From Hallella multisaccharivorax DSM 17128 (GTDB taxonomy: Bacteria; Bacteroidota; Bacteroidia; Bacteroidales; Bacteroidaceae), in the NCBI RefSeq assembly GCF_000218235.1, contig NZ_GL945017.1:3176422-3240421 (forward strand): a DNA stretch of 64,000 bases, given 5' to 3'. Of the stretch, positions 33,598-43,559 are shown piece by piece (position 1 is the first letter of the stretch; every line of letters begins with the position of its first letter). The notes beneath the pieces are model-generated. The model saw only the letters and a program-made list of their open reading frames with translations, ran no database searches and was not told the DNA's origin. A program made the position numbers and the translations under genes.

Positions 33598-36360
33598 ATG
33601 AAGAGGCTACAAGATATTGTCAAAGAGAAAGTATTGATTCTGGATGGGGCATTAGGTACTGTCATCCAAGGGCTTGGACTGACTGAGGCCGACTTCCGCG
33701 GCGAACGATTCAAAGACATTGAAGGGCAGACTAAAGGCAACAACGATATGCTTAATTTGACGCGACCGGACGTCATTCTTGGTATTCACCGCCGTTATCT
33801 CCAAGCGGGTGCCGACATCATCGAGACCAATACTTTTTCTTCACAACGCATCTCACAGGCTGATTATCATCTTGAAGGTTCTGCACGCGACATGGCTTTA
33901 GCAGGCGCACGCCTTGCGCGTCAGGCGACCGATACGTTTACTACGGAGGCCTGGCCACGCTTCGTAGCGGGTTCAGTAGGACCTACGAACAAAACATTGT
34001 CACTATCGGCCGATGTCACTGATCCCGCTTCTCGTGAGCTTACCTATGATGAGCTGTGGGCAGCCTATTCGGAACAGATCGACGGACTTGTTGAAGGAGG
34101 TGTGGATGCCATCCTAATAGAGACTATTTTCGATTCGCTTAATGCTAAGTGCGCCATCGATGCCGCCCTGCAGGTAATGCGTGAACGAGGCGTGGAGCTG
34201 CCCATCATGGTGAGCATTTCAGTGAGTGACCTTGCTGGCCGCACGCTGAGCGGACAGACGCTCGACGCGTTTTTGGGAAGCATCAGTTCGTATCCCATCT
34301 TCTCTGTGGGTCTCAATTGCTCATTTGGTGCACGCGAGATGCGCCCGTTTCTTGAAGACTTGGCACGCAAGGCTTCATACTACATTTCAGCTTATCCTAA
34401 TGCCGGCATGCCGAATGCCATGGGACAATACGATGAGACAGCAGAGAGCATGTCGCCGCTTATTAGGGAATGGATGGAAGATCGTCTGGTGAATATCATA
34501 GGTGGCTGTTGCGGTACTGACGAGACTTTCATTCATCAGTATTTTCTCCTCTCTCAGGGGATGAAGCCACACAAGCCTCAGCCCAAACCTACAACGCTAT
34601 GGCTCTCCGGCCTTGAGCTTCTCGACATCAACTCTGACGTGAGATTCGTTAACGTGGGTGAACGCTGCAATGTCGCGGGGAGCAGAAAGTTCCTGCGTCT
34701 CATTAAAGAGAAAAACTACGATGAGGCTCTTTCCATTGCACGCAAGCAAGTTGAGGACGGAGCACTTGTCATTGATGTCAATATGGATGACGCGCTGCTT
34801 GATGCACGTAAGGAGATGGTAAACTTCCTCAACCTCATTGCTTCGGAGCCGGACATATCCCGAGTGCCAGTAATGATAGACTCGTCGAAATGGGAGGTGG
34901 TTACTGCCGGCTTGAAGTGTCTGCAAGGCAAATGCATTGTCAATTCTATTTCGCTTAAAGAGGGAGAAGAGGTGTTTCTATCCCATGCACGTGATGTTAT
35001 GCGCTTTGGCTCTGCCGTCGTCGTCATGTGCTTCGACGAACAGGGGCAGGCTACGACTTATGAGCGGAGAATTGAGATCGCGGAGAGAGCATATAGGCTC
35101 TTAACGGAAAAGGTTGGCATGAACCCGCTTGACATCATCTTTGACCCGAATATTCTCTCTATCGCCACTGGCATTGAAGAGCATGACAGCTACGCAGTAG
35201 AGTTTATCCGTGCTACGAAATGGATACGGACTCATCTTAAAGGGGCGCATGTAAGTGGCGGTGTGAGCAATTTGAGTTTCTCTTTCCGTGGCAACAACTA
35301 TATCCGCGAGTCAATGCATGCTGTTTTCCTCTATTATGCAATCAAGGCTGGAATGGACTTTGGCATTGTTAATCCGTCAACGAGAATTACCTATTCGGAC
35401 ATTCCAGAGAACGACTTGAAGATCATTGAGGATGCCATACTCAACCGTTATTCGGGTGCAGCTGAGAAACTAACAGAGCTGGCTGAACATATCTTGGCGG
35501 AAAAAGAAGCTCAGAAAGCTGCCAACAATGGTGTGTCTCCCAAGGCCTCAATCGCTGACGAATGGAGAACAGAATCCCTTCATGATCGCCTTGTATATGC
35601 ACTCAGAAAAGGCATTGGCGACTATTTGCAGGAGGATCTGAATGAGGCTCTCAACCAGTTTCCACACGCTGTAGATATTATAGAGGGCCCATTGATGGAT
35701 GGCATGAACATCGTCGGCAAACTTTTTGGTGATGGGAAGATGTTTTTGCCCCAGGTTGTCAAAACCGCACGCACGATGAAGCAGGCTGTGGCCATACTAC
35801 AACCTTATATCGAAGCAGAGAGGACTGGCGCCGCCTCTACAGCAGGGTGCGTGGTTATGGCAACTGTGAAAGGCGATGTGCATGATATAGGAAAGAATAT
35901 TGTTGGTGTGGTGATGGGATGCAATAACTATGAAGTCATAGACTTGGGCGTAATGGTGCCTGCAGATCAAATTGTAAAGAAGGCTATCAGTGAGCATGCA
36001 GACGTTGTGGGACTGAGTGGTTTGATTACTCCATCGCTTGATGAAATGGTCAACACTGTACGGGAGATGGGGAAAGCAGGACTCAGGATACCGGTGCTAA
36101 TTGGTGGCGCCACGACCTCCGAGCTTCATACAGCATTGAAAATAGCTCCAGCCTATGAGGGACCGGTTGTTTGGCAGAAGGATGCCTCGCAAAGTGCTGT
36201 TATCCTTGCCAAGTTGATGAACGACAAAGAGCGGCAGCCTTTTCTGGATACACTTTATGAACGGTATGCCAAGCTCAGAGATGGGTATCATCAGGAGCAA
36301 GTAAAGCTCAATTCGCTTGATGAGGCAAGAAAGAACAGGCTCAACTTGTTTCAGAATTAA
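33598..36360 (+). CDS. metH: Cobalamin-dependent methionine synthase, short form
   Basis: A 920-residue enzyme transferring a methyl group from methyl-tetrahydrofolate to homocysteine through B12. Order: homocysteine domain (1-310, zinc cysteines in GLNCSFG and IGGCCGTDE), pterin domain (about 335-620, VNVGERCNVAGS), cap (about 655-740) and B12 domain (745-890, DVHDIGKN with the cobalt-ligand His near 760). It ends soon after the B12 domain; the about 300-residue SAM-binding reactivation domain of the E. coli enzyme (1,227 residues) is missing. A separate reactivase would be needed. Confidence 0.95.
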   Translation: MKRLQDIVKEKVLILDGALGTVIQGLGLTEADFRGERFKDIEGQTKGNNDMLNLTRPDVILGIHRRYLQAGADIIETNTFSSQRISQADYHLEGSARDMALAGARLARQATDTFTTEAWPRFVAGSVGPTNKTLSLSADVTDPASRELTYDELWAAYSEQIDGLVEGGVDAILIETIFDSLNAKCAIDAALQVMRERGVELPIMVSISVSDLAGRTLSGQTLDAFLGSISSYPIFSVGLNCSFGAREMRPFLEDLARKASYYISAYPNAGMPNAMGQYDETAESMSPLIREWMEDRLVNIIGGCCGTDETFIHQYFLLSQGMKPHKPQPKPTTLWLSGLELLDINSDVRFVNVGERCNVAGSRKFLRLIKEKNYDEALSIARKQVEDGALVIDVNMDDALLDARKEMVNFLNLIASEPDISRVPVMIDSSKWEVVTAGLKCLQGKCIVNSISLKEGEEVFLSHARDVMRFGSAVVVMCFDEQGQATTYERRIEIAERAYRLLTEKVGMNPLDIIFDPNILSIATGIEEHDSYAVEFIRATKWIRTHLKGAHVSGGVSNLSFSFRGNNYIRESMHAVFLYYAIKAGMDFGIVNPSTRITYSDIPENDLKIIEDAILNRYSGAAEKLTELAEHILAEKEAQKAANNGVSPKASIADEWRTESLHDRLVYALRKGIGDYLQEDLNEALNQFPHAVDIIEGPLMDGMNIVGKLFGDGKMFLPQVVKTARTMKQAVAILQPYIEAERTGAASTAGCVVMATVKGDVHDIGKNIVGVVMGCNNYEVIDLGVMVPADQIVKKAISEHADVVGLSGLITPSLDEMVNTVREMGKAGLRIPVLIGGATTSELHTALKIAPAYEGPVVWQKDASQSAVILAKLMNDKERQPFLDTLYERYAKLRDGYHQEQVKLNSLDEARKNRLNLFQN

Positions 36361-36362
36361 TT

Positions 36363-36394
36363 GTTTAAGGCGACCCCTTCAGGTCGCCTTAAAC
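36363..36394. terminator. Bidirectional terminator between metH and the HD gene
   Basis: GTTTAAGGCGACC (36363-36375) pairs perfectly with GGTCGCCTTAAAC (36382-36394) around CCTTCA, a 13-bp stem between two convergent genes. Confidence 0.85.
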
Positions 36395-36399
36395 AGTGT

Positions 36400-37029
36400 T
36401 TATTGTATCAATTGCTTATAATAGATCCTATTGAAAGTCTGCCGTAATAATACTTTGTCAGCAATGACTGCGCGAACCTTTTGAAGATTTTTCTCATTGG
36501 GAGATCCATTGATCCACAAATGGATATAGCCTTTGTCACTGTATTTCTCTTCCATATGCTTGTCGAAGCGCATCCATTGTTGCTCTTCACCATAGTCAGG
36601 ATAATGCTCAAGTCCATATTCGACAGCTCGAGTAAAGACAATCTCTGGATCCAGATCTCGGTCGGCTTCGGCTACGATTTTGCCATAAATTGATCTTGGC
36701 ATATGTGAAGAAGATGCGCGGTGATCTTCCACAGCCTCTTTCATGATTGTGAGTTGTTCGGAAGAGAACCATTTCTTCAACCGCGCGTCAGCAGCAAGAA
36801 TCTTTCCCCCTGTGATATGGTGGATTGCCCTCGGCCCTGCCATTCCAAGATCATGATAGGCGGCGATGACATAAGCCATGTTGACATCGGCTCCAAGCAT
36901 GACAGCAAGTTCGAGTGAGTTTCTGATCACACGCTGTACATGAGCAAGTCCATGTGAACGCCCGAAGGCATTATAACGTGGCAAAATATTTTGCTCAACA
37001 AAATTCATTATCTCGAGGTTGACATTCAT
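36400..37029 (-). CDS. HD-domain phosphohydrolase
   Basis: A 209-residue metal-dependent phosphohydrolase. Ligands are visible as HGLAHVQRV (His26, His30), AYHDLGM (His59-Asp60), EDHRAS and AEADRDLDPE. It may act on nucleotides. It follows menA by 5 bases on the minus strand and stops just before the shared terminator. Confidence 0.87.
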   Translation of the reverse strand: MNVNLEIMNFVEQNILPRYNAFGRSHGLAHVQRVIRNSLELAVMLGADVNMAYVIAAYHDLGMAGPRAIHHITGGKILAADARLKKWFSSEQLTIMKEAVEDHRASSSHMPRSIYGKIVAEADRDLDPEIVFTRAVEYGLEHYPDYGEEQQWMRFDKHMEEKYSDKGYIHLWINGSPNEKNLQKVRAVIADKVLLRQTFNRIYYKQLIQ

Positions 37030-37034
37030 AGGTG

Positions 37035-37976
37035 TTAGAAAGAGGAGAGAACAATTGCAATGACGGTCATCAATCCGTAGATGAACATATCGCGTGCAGT
37101 CATTTCAAGTACTTTATTCAATGCTCTACCTTCCCATATCTCTTTGAGTCTGGAGTAGCTTTGCAAGTGCTTGTAGGCATAGAAAAGAAAAGGAAACATG
37201 CAGATGACGGCAATTTGTGGATGGCGTACATCAAACATGATAGCAATCATAGTCAAAGCAGCCCCAAGCGAACCGACGAACTGATAGAGTTGTGCTCCTC
37301 TCTGTTCACCAAGTCTGACTATCAAGGTCATCTTCCCATCTCTTTTATCATTGCGCCTGTCTCTGAAATTATTGATACACAGTAAGGTATCAATAACGAG
37401 TCCACAACCAATGGAAATCGTAACAACGCATACGGGAATCGTTTTCAGATGGTCGGGCATGATGACATAATAGGTGAAACAAACAGGTACAATCCCAAAG
37501 AAGACCAACACAAGAATGTCACCTAAGCCCCGATATGAAAAAAAAGTGGTGTAAAGAAAGGCAAACAGGACACAGAAGGCTCCTACGATAATCATCTCCC
37601 AACCGCCAAACCAAATAAGGGGCAGACCGACGATACAAGCTAAGAGTGAGACCAGCAATAATCCCTTTTTCATTGCAGAGGGTGTAATCCAACCCTCTGC
37701 ACAGGCCCGTTTGGGTCCAAGGCGTGTGGCAGGATCATCATTGCCATGGATGAAGTCAAAATAGTCGTTGATCAGATTCGAATCTATTTGCATGAAGAAG
37801 GCGAAGAGAAAGCATAGTACAGCAGGTAATGCCTGGAAATCCTGCCAACCAGTTTCCTTCATTGCCAGAGCAACACCAATCATTACAGGCACGGCTGCAC
37901 CCATGAGCGTCTTGGGGCGTGCGGCAAGCACCCACGCCGTAAGCGAATTGGTTTTTATATGTTCATTCTCACTCAT
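37035..37976 (-). CDS. menA: 1,4-dihydroxy-2-naphthoate polyprenyltransferase
   Basis: A 313-residue membrane enzyme of the UbiA family that attaches the prenyl tail in menaquinone synthesis. Eight to nine membrane helices, with the first Asp-rich motif NDYFDFIHGNDDPA and a second NNFRDRRNDKRDGK. Starts 35 bases after the porin gene. Confidence 0.93.
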   Translation of the reverse strand: MSENEHIKTNSLTAWVLAARPKTLMGAAVPVMIGVALAMKETGWQDFQALPAVLCFLFAFFMQIDSNLINDYFDFIHGNDDPATRLGPKRACAEGWITPSAMKKGLLLVSLLACIVGLPLIWFGGWEMIIVGAFCVLFAFLYTTFFSYRGLGDILVLVFFGIVPVCFTYYVIMPDHLKTIPVCVVTISIGCGLVIDTLLCINNFRDRRNDKRDGKMTLIVRLGEQRGAQLYQFVGSLGAALTMIAIMFDVRHPQIAVICMFPFLFYAYKHLQSYSRLKEIWEGRALNKVLEMTARDMFIYGLMTVIAIVLSSF

Positions 37977-38011
37977 TGTCCTAAGTCTTCAATCGACTAT
38001 ACCAACCTGCT

Positions 38012-40342
38012 TCAATCTGCGAAATTCCAACTGACGCCCATTCTCAGCAAACGGCCGTTGAGAGGGTAGTGGGGGGTGAAGAAATAATTCTTGCTGCCAC
38101 TACCGCTGTTGATATGACTCATCATAATAAAGAAGCGTGCCCTACTGAGCTTAAAATTGAAATAGACATTAGCAATAGGATAGCCACCGATCTTCAATTT
38201 ATCACTGTTTTCCTGCACCGTAAACTGTTCGAGTGCAGAAAAATACTCAGGAGCAGCGTACTTTGTAAAATAGCGCACATCAGCTCCAAAATCGCAATTT
38301 AGCACATGCGCAATCTTGAAACGGAGATAGAGATTGGAATATACATTGATGGAAGGAAGTGGAAGGGCATCCTGATTGGTAGACTTCTGCCAAGTAAATT
38401 GTGTTTCCCAGTTGAGCGGACCAAAAGTAAAGTCCTGCCCAATCTCAGCAGTTAGCACAGTGATGGGGCTGCTTGTCTGTCGCGAATAAGCCATATTGTA
38501 AAGCCTGCCATTGTTTTCGTTTTCCTGATTCGTGCTTGCGAAATATGTATAGTTCTTGATTTCATCAAAGGCGAAACGAAAACGAGTCCTCGTCTTCTGA
38601 TAGTTAAGAACTCCCTGCGCCCTGAAATGATCAATCATGGACAGGTCATCGTCATCCCACCACAAGTGTCGTGACTGATAATGACGAAAATAGAATGAAG
38701 GTTTCACATGATGGTAGAACCCTATGGCGGCAAGCGTCATCGTGTCTCCAAGCAGCGGGAAGTTGAGATCAACACCTCCGTCAATTCTCAACTCACCAAT
38801 GTTATAGCCTAAGACTGCAAGTTCACCAGTCACATTATAGTGCAAGGTCTTGCCCTGCGTCTTGCTGAGCTGGGCACCTACGGTGACACTATGCTCATTC
38901 CAGGAAGATGTGCCGGTAGAGTCAGGAAGTACATAGTGGCTAAGTGTGTGAGAGGCAAAGATTTTCGCGCCCGTCTTAATCCACTTGTTAAAGCCTTCCA
39001 ACAAGGCAATGGCAAAAGTATTGCGCAGATTCCAGTTGTTGGTTTTGTCGTAGAGGGAATCAGCCGCCAACTTTTCCTTAACTTTATAGGTGTCAAGATA
39101 GTAATTGGATGGCGTCTGATAGGCCTCATAGATACGGCGATAGGTCGTGAAGTCAAGCGTATGGATAAAACTCGTCACTGGCACATACTCGTCTTTCATC
39201 CAGGAAGTATCTTTCTTTGTCTTCTCCGAAACTGCCAGGATACTGTCTGCCATAGCCTTATTTCCCACTTTTATACGTCCCTCGGAAGGCGGAGTGGTGC
39301 CATCGGAAGCAACTTTTGTGGCAATCTTGGCACCGTCAGGCCTACCTGCAAACGAATTAGCTGACTTCGCCTTCTTCCTGTCAAGCTTTTGACCTGACTT
39401 TTTAGCGTTGGCCATAGCTTCATCCTCAGCCTTTTTCTCATCCTTCTCTTTCTGCGAGTCCATTGCGAACTTCCGCGCCTTGATCTCCTCTGCAGTCATA
39501 GGTACTTTACGATTGAAGCCTATGCTGTATCGTTGCGTGAAAAAGATGTGCTGATTATCATTACGATTCCAGTTTTGCTGCAGCATTGTAGGAATTTCCG
39601 ACGTGGCGAAATTCTCATTGAATGTCTCAGGATGCGTGATGTAAAGGTCACTGGTGATACCACCATTTTCTGTCACCTTCTCATGGAGTGTGTTGAAAAG
39701 CAGGTGAGCCTGATAGCGGTCACCCATATAACTACCATAGAGTGAAGCCTTAAAGTGAGACGTTGACTGAGCGTTGTAATAGCCTCTGCCATAGAGATAA
39801 TCGAAGAGAGAGCCTACACCTAAGCGCTTGCCGGCATTGACAGCGAACTTTGTTTTAAAGTGGTCTTCACCATTGGTGCGGTTACCACAATTGTTGTAAG
39901 CGATATTAGTAAACGGAGAAAGGGTGTTGATGAAGAGAAACCGGTCAACGGGAGTGACTACAAAGTCATAAGGATTGACAAAGATGAAATTGTTGTCTTC
40001 CTTTCTGTCAATGAAAATTCTGGCCTGACGAGGCGCTCCCAAATTGCCTGTAGAATTGTATTCACCATGCAGACCCGTTGTGAAGATGGTATTCATAAAC
40101 ATATGAGATACCGTATCAGGTCTGGCCATTGTACGGTCACCGAAGCGACTGTCGACTGTCCAAACGTGAATACCCTCGGGAATTTCCTTGTCAGTACCCA
40201 ACGAGTCAGCTTTTCCCTGCCGTTTGTGCCGGTCAGATATCGTGCCATCCGGCCCCATGGAGTTATAGTTGCCTGTATCGTATTGGGCCCACGTGGATGT
40301 GGATACCATCAAAAAGAGGATGAAGGAAAGAATTTTCTTCAT
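38012..40342 (-). CDS. Porin_10-family putative outer-membrane porin
   Basis: A 776-residue protein with a signal peptide (ends TSTWAQ). It shows IHVWTVDSRFGDRTMARPDT, HMFMNTIFTTGLHGEYN and RIFIDRKEDNNFIFVNPYD, the hallmarks of the bacteroidetal PF14121 porin. Residues about 290-380 form a charged, Lys/Ala/Glu-rich insertion (EEIKARKFAMDSQKEKDEKK) that would be an extracellular or periplasmic loop. Overlaps the upstream small gene by 4 bases. Confidence 0.9.
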   Translation of the reverse strand: MKKILSFILFLMVSTSTWAQYDTGNYNSMGPDGTISDRHKRQGKADSLGTDKEIPEGIHVWTVDSRFGDRTMARPDTVSHMFMNTIFTTGLHGEYNSTGNLGAPRQARIFIDRKEDNNFIFVNPYDFVVTPVDRFLFINTLSPFTNIAYNNCGNRTNGEDHFKTKFAVNAGKRLGVGSLFDYLYGRGYYNAQSTSHFKASLYGSYMGDRYQAHLLFNTLHEKVTENGGITSDLYITHPETFNENFATSEIPTMLQQNWNRNDNQHIFFTQRYSIGFNRKVPMTAEEIKARKFAMDSQKEKDEKKAEDEAMANAKKSGQKLDRKKAKSANSFAGRPDGAKIATKVASDGTTPPSEGRIKVGNKAMADSILAVSEKTKKDTSWMKDEYVPVTSFIHTLDFTTYRRIYEAYQTPSNYYLDTYKVKEKLAADSLYDKTNNWNLRNTFAIALLEGFNKWIKTGAKIFASHTLSHYVLPDSTGTSSWNEHSVTVGAQLSKTQGKTLHYNVTGELAVLGYNIGELRIDGGVDLNFPLLGDTMTLAAIGFYHHVKPSFYFRHYQSRHLWWDDDDLSMIDHFRAQGVLNYQKTRTRFRFAFDEIKNYTYFASTNQENENNGRLYNMAYSRQTSSPITVLTAEIGQDFTFGPLNWETQFTWQKSTNQDALPLPSINVYSNLYLRFKIAHVLNCDFGADVRYFTKYAAPEYFSALEQFTVQENSDKLKIGGYPIANVYFNFKLSRARFFIMMSHINSGSGSKNYFFTPHYPLNGRLLRMGVSWNFAD

Positions 40343-40602
40343 TTAATAAAGCGTAAAGCGCATTCTATAAGTTTGAACACCATGGAAGCTAAGATCACGA
40401 TAACACCTACCGTTTGGGGGGTGCGAAAGAGATAAAGCAAAACACCCACGACCGCTCCCACCATGAAGATAATGTTGAGCCACTGACGAGTTGAACGGAA
40501 ATGATCAGCGGTCTGCTGCTCTCTGTATGGTTTTCTTATCATCTTTTTCCGTAATGCTATAGGGCGATATTCATAGTCTTCACAGCTACGAAGCCTGTTC
40601 AT
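40339..40602 (-). CDS. Small membrane protein, two helices
   Basis: An 87-residue protein from the ATG at 40602 (an earlier ATG at 40656 would overlap the previous gene by 71 bases). A basic N-terminus (YRPIALRKKMIRKPYRE) precedes two membrane helices (WLNIIFMVGAVVGVLLYLF and VGVIVILASMVFKLIECA). Starts within the last 17 bases of the DUF4468 gene and ends in the start of the porin gene, so translation is probably coupled. Function unknown. Confidence 0.75.
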   Translation of the reverse strand: MNRLRSCEDYEYRPIALRKKMIRKPYREQQTADHFRSTRQWLNIIFMVGAVVGVLLYLFRTPQTVGVIVILASMVFKLIECALRFIK

Positions 40603-41263
40603 TTTTAATCCCCAATGCAGTACAGATGCGTTGGAAGATATTATCCTTTCTGTCAATGGTTTTTCTCCTGAACTTTCCGCTGATTCGCGAAAGCTTCGTG
40701 CCTTTCTTGTTAAGCGAGTATTGATCGGTAATCCAATTTTCAGCTTTCTTCTTCAGACCCGAAACATCATTGCGATTCATCTCATAAGCGTAGCTGATGC
40801 GTTCGAGGGTGACATGTACATGTCCGTCAGTGGCCTTGGCGACCATTGTATAATCAACCTCGGTGCGATCAAGGGAAATGAAATTGGACGAAAACACAAG
40901 CCATTCTTTCATACGTGCAGCTATCATGTGATCAGCCTTGTTGACCGCGGCAATGCGCCCCGCAGGCTGCAAATCCGCACTTTTTGATTCCTCAACCACT
41001 TGACTGATGACCGCATAGACTTTATCGTAGATACTGTCGGCCGACATTCCGGGGACATCCTTGTCCAGCGTGAATACCACTTGACCATTGACCAAAGGCA
41101 CAGCACCGGCAAGATATTTCTTGTCAACTTGAGGCACTGTTTTATTGACTTCCGGCTTGGTTTGTTGTCGGGTTTGCTGGTCAGGTATCTCCCAGACATT
41201 ATTTTGTGCTATAACCCACATGGGCAACATAGCAAGCATAAGCGCGAAAAGATGCTTCTTCAT
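40586..41263 (-). CDS. DUF4468-like secreted protein
   Basis: A 225-residue protein. The start at 41263 gives a signal peptide (MKKHLFALMLAMLPMWVIAQ); an upstream ATG at 41374 lies before a -7 element and inside the uvrB end. After a Gln-rich stretch, LVNGQVVFTLDKDVPGMSAD and ERISYAYEMNR match DUF4468, a bacteroidetal domain with a TBP-like fold. First gene of the row to the HD protein. Confidence 0.75.
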   Translation of the reverse strand: MKKHLFALMLAMLPMWVIAQNNVWEIPDQQTRQQTKPEVNKTVPQVDKKYLAGAVPLVNGQVVFTLDKDVPGMSADSIYDKVYAVISQVVEESKSADLQPAGRIAAVNKADHMIAARMKEWLVFSSNFISLDRTEVDYTMVAKATDGHVHVTLERISYAYEMNRNDVSGLKKKAENWITDQYSLNKKGTKLSRISGKFRRKTIDRKDNIFQRICTALGIKNEQAS

Positions 41264-41308
41264 ATCGTTAGCGTCAATTAAATTCTTGAGAAAAATCATT
41301 CTTACAAG

Positions 41309-41316
41309 CAAAGTTA
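41309..41316 (-). promoter_or_regulatory. -7 element of the DUF4468-porin-menA row
   Basis: The complement reads TAACTTTG, about 46 bases before the start at 41263. No TTTG at 19-21 bases. Confidence 0.4.
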
Positions 41317-41354
41317 CAATTAATCCATGTTCTTTCATTAGCCATCCTTGTGAT

Positions 41355-43391
41355 TTAACTATTTTTTTGTTCAAGCTGATTTTGCAGTCTCACCATTTCA
41401 TCTCTGTATTGCGCAGCCTGGATGAAATCTAACTTCTTGGCCGCCTCTTCCATCAGACGCTTAGTGTTTTCTATGCTTTTCTTCAGCTCAGCTGAAGACA
41501 TCTCCATGATAATAGGATCGGCCGCGAAGGCTCCGCTCTCCGGCTCGATATAAACAGTCGCTGTTGGCTGAATCGGCTTTTGATACTGCGCCCCGTTGGA
41601 TTCAGGCAGGGAACCCTTGATGTCCTTGACGATCTGTCTGGGTGTGATGTGGTGGTCCTCATTGTATTTCATTTGGATGGTTCTGCGCCTTGCCGTTTCA
41701 TCAATGGTTTTCTGCATGCTCTCTGTGACAGTGTCAGCATACATGATGACCTTTCCATTGACATTGCGTGCTGCACGTCCGGCTGTCTGCGTGAGACTGC
41801 GGTGACTGCGCAAAAATCCCTCCTTGTCAGCATCAAGAATGGCCACCAAGGACACTTCTGGAAGATCAAGGCCTTCACGAAGAAGATTGACGCCAACCAG
41901 AACGTCGTAAACGCCCGCGCGGAGATCATTCATAATTTTCACTCGGTCGAGTGTCGCCACGTCGCTGTGAATATAGTTCGCCTTCACATTGTGATTAAGC
42001 AGATACTCTGTCAGCTCCTCAGCCATGCGCTTGGTAAGCGTGGTCACCAGTACACGCTCATGTCGGAGCGTGCGAGTGATAATTTCATCGAGCAGGTCGT
42101 CTATTTGGTTCTCAGAAGGCCGCACTTCTATTTCAGGATCAAGCAAACCGGTTGGGCGGATGAGCTGCTCCACCACGACGCCCTCTGACTCCTGCAGCTC
42201 GTAGTTAGCCGGCGTGGCAGAGACATAGATGACTTGATGCAGCATTTCGTGGAACTCCTCAAAACGCAGTGGCCGATTATCGAAAGCCGCGGGAAGACGG
42301 AAGCCGTACTCAACAAGATTTTGCTTGCGGGCGCGGTCTCCGCCATACATAGCGTTGATCTGAGGGACGGTGACATGGCTTTCATCAATGACCATCAGAT
42401 AATCTTTAGGGAAGAAATCGAGAAGGCAGTAGGGACGTTCACCCGGCTGGCGTCCGTCAAAATAGCGGGAGTAATTCTCAATGCCCGAGCAGTGACCCAA
42501 CTCTTTGATCATCTCAAGGTCGTACTCCACACGCTCCTTTATGCGCTGGGCCTTGGTGTCATCGCCTATCTCATGGAAGTAAGCCACCTGTTTGGCGAGG
42601 TCGTCCTGAATCTGCCTGACAGCGTTATCTGTCTGCTCCTTGGAGGTGACGAAAAGATTAGCGGGGTAGATGGCATATTCAGTAAAATGCTGCATGGAGT
42701 GCATTGAAACGGCATCGACTTCCTCAATACTGTCGATTTCATCGTCCCACCAGCTCACACGAAGCAAGTGATCAGAGTAGGCCATGGCAATGAGCACCGT
42801 ATCGCCTTTGACAGAGAAACATCCACGCTGCAGGTCTATGTCGTTTCTCACATAGAGCGCATTGACAAGTTTGCGTAAGAAAACATTACGATCAAGCTTT
42901 TGTCCCCGCTTGATATTAATGACGTTCTCCTGCATGGCAACTGGGGCTCCCATACCATAGATGCACGATACAGAAGAGACGATGATAACATCCTTACGTC
43001 CTGATAAAAGGTCACTTACAGCAGCAAGGCGAAGCCGGTCTATCTCATCGTTGATGGCCAGGTCTTTCTCTATATATGTGTCGCTGGAAGGGAGATAGGC
43101 TTCAGGCTGGTAATAGTCATAATAACTGACATAGTAATCTACTGCATTGTCGGGGAAGAAGCCTTTCATCTCTTCATAGAGCTGCGCCGCCAATGTCTTG
43201 TTATGACTCAGCACGAGCGTGGGCTTATTCACATTGGCAATGACATTGGCAACGGTGAAAGTCTTGCCCGAACCAGTAACGCCTAATAGTACCTGGGCAG
43301 GATCTCCATGCTTGATGCCCTCTGTCAGCTGAGTAATGGCTTGGGGCTGGTCGCCAGTGGGCTTGTATTTGGACGATATTTGAAACTTCAT
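41355..43391 (-). CDS. uvrB: Excinuclease ABC subunit B
   Basis: A 678-residue helicase-like subunit of nucleotide excision repair. The start MKFQISSKYKPTGDQPQAI at 43391 is the family start; an earlier ATG (43463) lies before the likely promoter. Walker A GVTGSGKTFTVANV, the damage-probing hairpin YYDYYQPEAYLPSSDTYIEK, helicase motifs QTAGRAARNVNGKV, and a UVR domain for UvrC at the C-terminus are all intact. Confidence 0.97.
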   Translation of the reverse strand: MKFQISSKYKPTGDQPQAITQLTEGIKHGDPAQVLLGVTGSGKTFTVANVIANVNKPTLVLSHNKTLAAQLYEEMKGFFPDNAVDYYVSYYDYYQPEAYLPSSDTYIEKDLAINDEIDRLRLAAVSDLLSGRKDVIIVSSVSCIYGMGAPVAMQENVINIKRGQKLDRNVFLRKLVNALYVRNDIDLQRGCFSVKGDTVLIAMAYSDHLLRVSWWDDEIDSIEEVDAVSMHSMQHFTEYAIYPANLFVTSKEQTDNAVRQIQDDLAKQVAYFHEIGDDTKAQRIKERVEYDLEMIKELGHCSGIENYSRYFDGRQPGERPYCLLDFFPKDYLMVIDESHVTVPQINAMYGGDRARKQNLVEYGFRLPAAFDNRPLRFEEFHEMLHQVIYVSATPANYELQESEGVVVEQLIRPTGLLDPEIEVRPSENQIDDLLDEIITRTLRHERVLVTTLTKRMAEELTEYLLNHNVKANYIHSDVATLDRVKIMNDLRAGVYDVLVGVNLLREGLDLPEVSLVAILDADKEGFLRSHRSLTQTAGRAARNVNGKVIMYADTVTESMQKTIDETARRRTIQMKYNEDHHITPRQIVKDIKGSLPESNGAQYQKPIQPTATVYIEPESGAFAADPIIMEMSSAELKKSIENTKRLMEEAAKKLDFIQAAQYRDEMVRLQNQLEQKNS

Positions 43392-43397
43392 GGATGA

Positions 43398-43405
43398 CAA
43401 AGTTA
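43398..43405 (-). promoter_or_regulatory. -7 element 6 bases before uvrB
   Basis: The complement reads TAACTTTG then TCATCC and the ATG. Initiation would fall at or next to the start codon. The -33 is imperfect (TTTT-rich). Confidence 0.45.
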
Positions 43406-43466
43406 GCGATTTTCGTTCAGAAAAAGGTAGGGTAACTCGAAAATTTGCTAAAAAATCAGTCACTTC

Positions 43467-43498
43467 CTTGGTCTGCCAGATAATTATATGTAAATTTG
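43467..43498 (+). promoter_or_regulatory. Promoter of bamD-omega-DUF4293
   Basis: CTTG at 43467-43470, 20 bases, TAAATTTG at 43491-43498. It lies about 60 bases before the preferred bamD start. Confidence 0.6.
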
Positions 43499-43559
43499 CA
43501 AATCAATAAATAGGCGCTGGCGAAAACAGCGTCCTTAATTGAACGATATATCTGATCGC

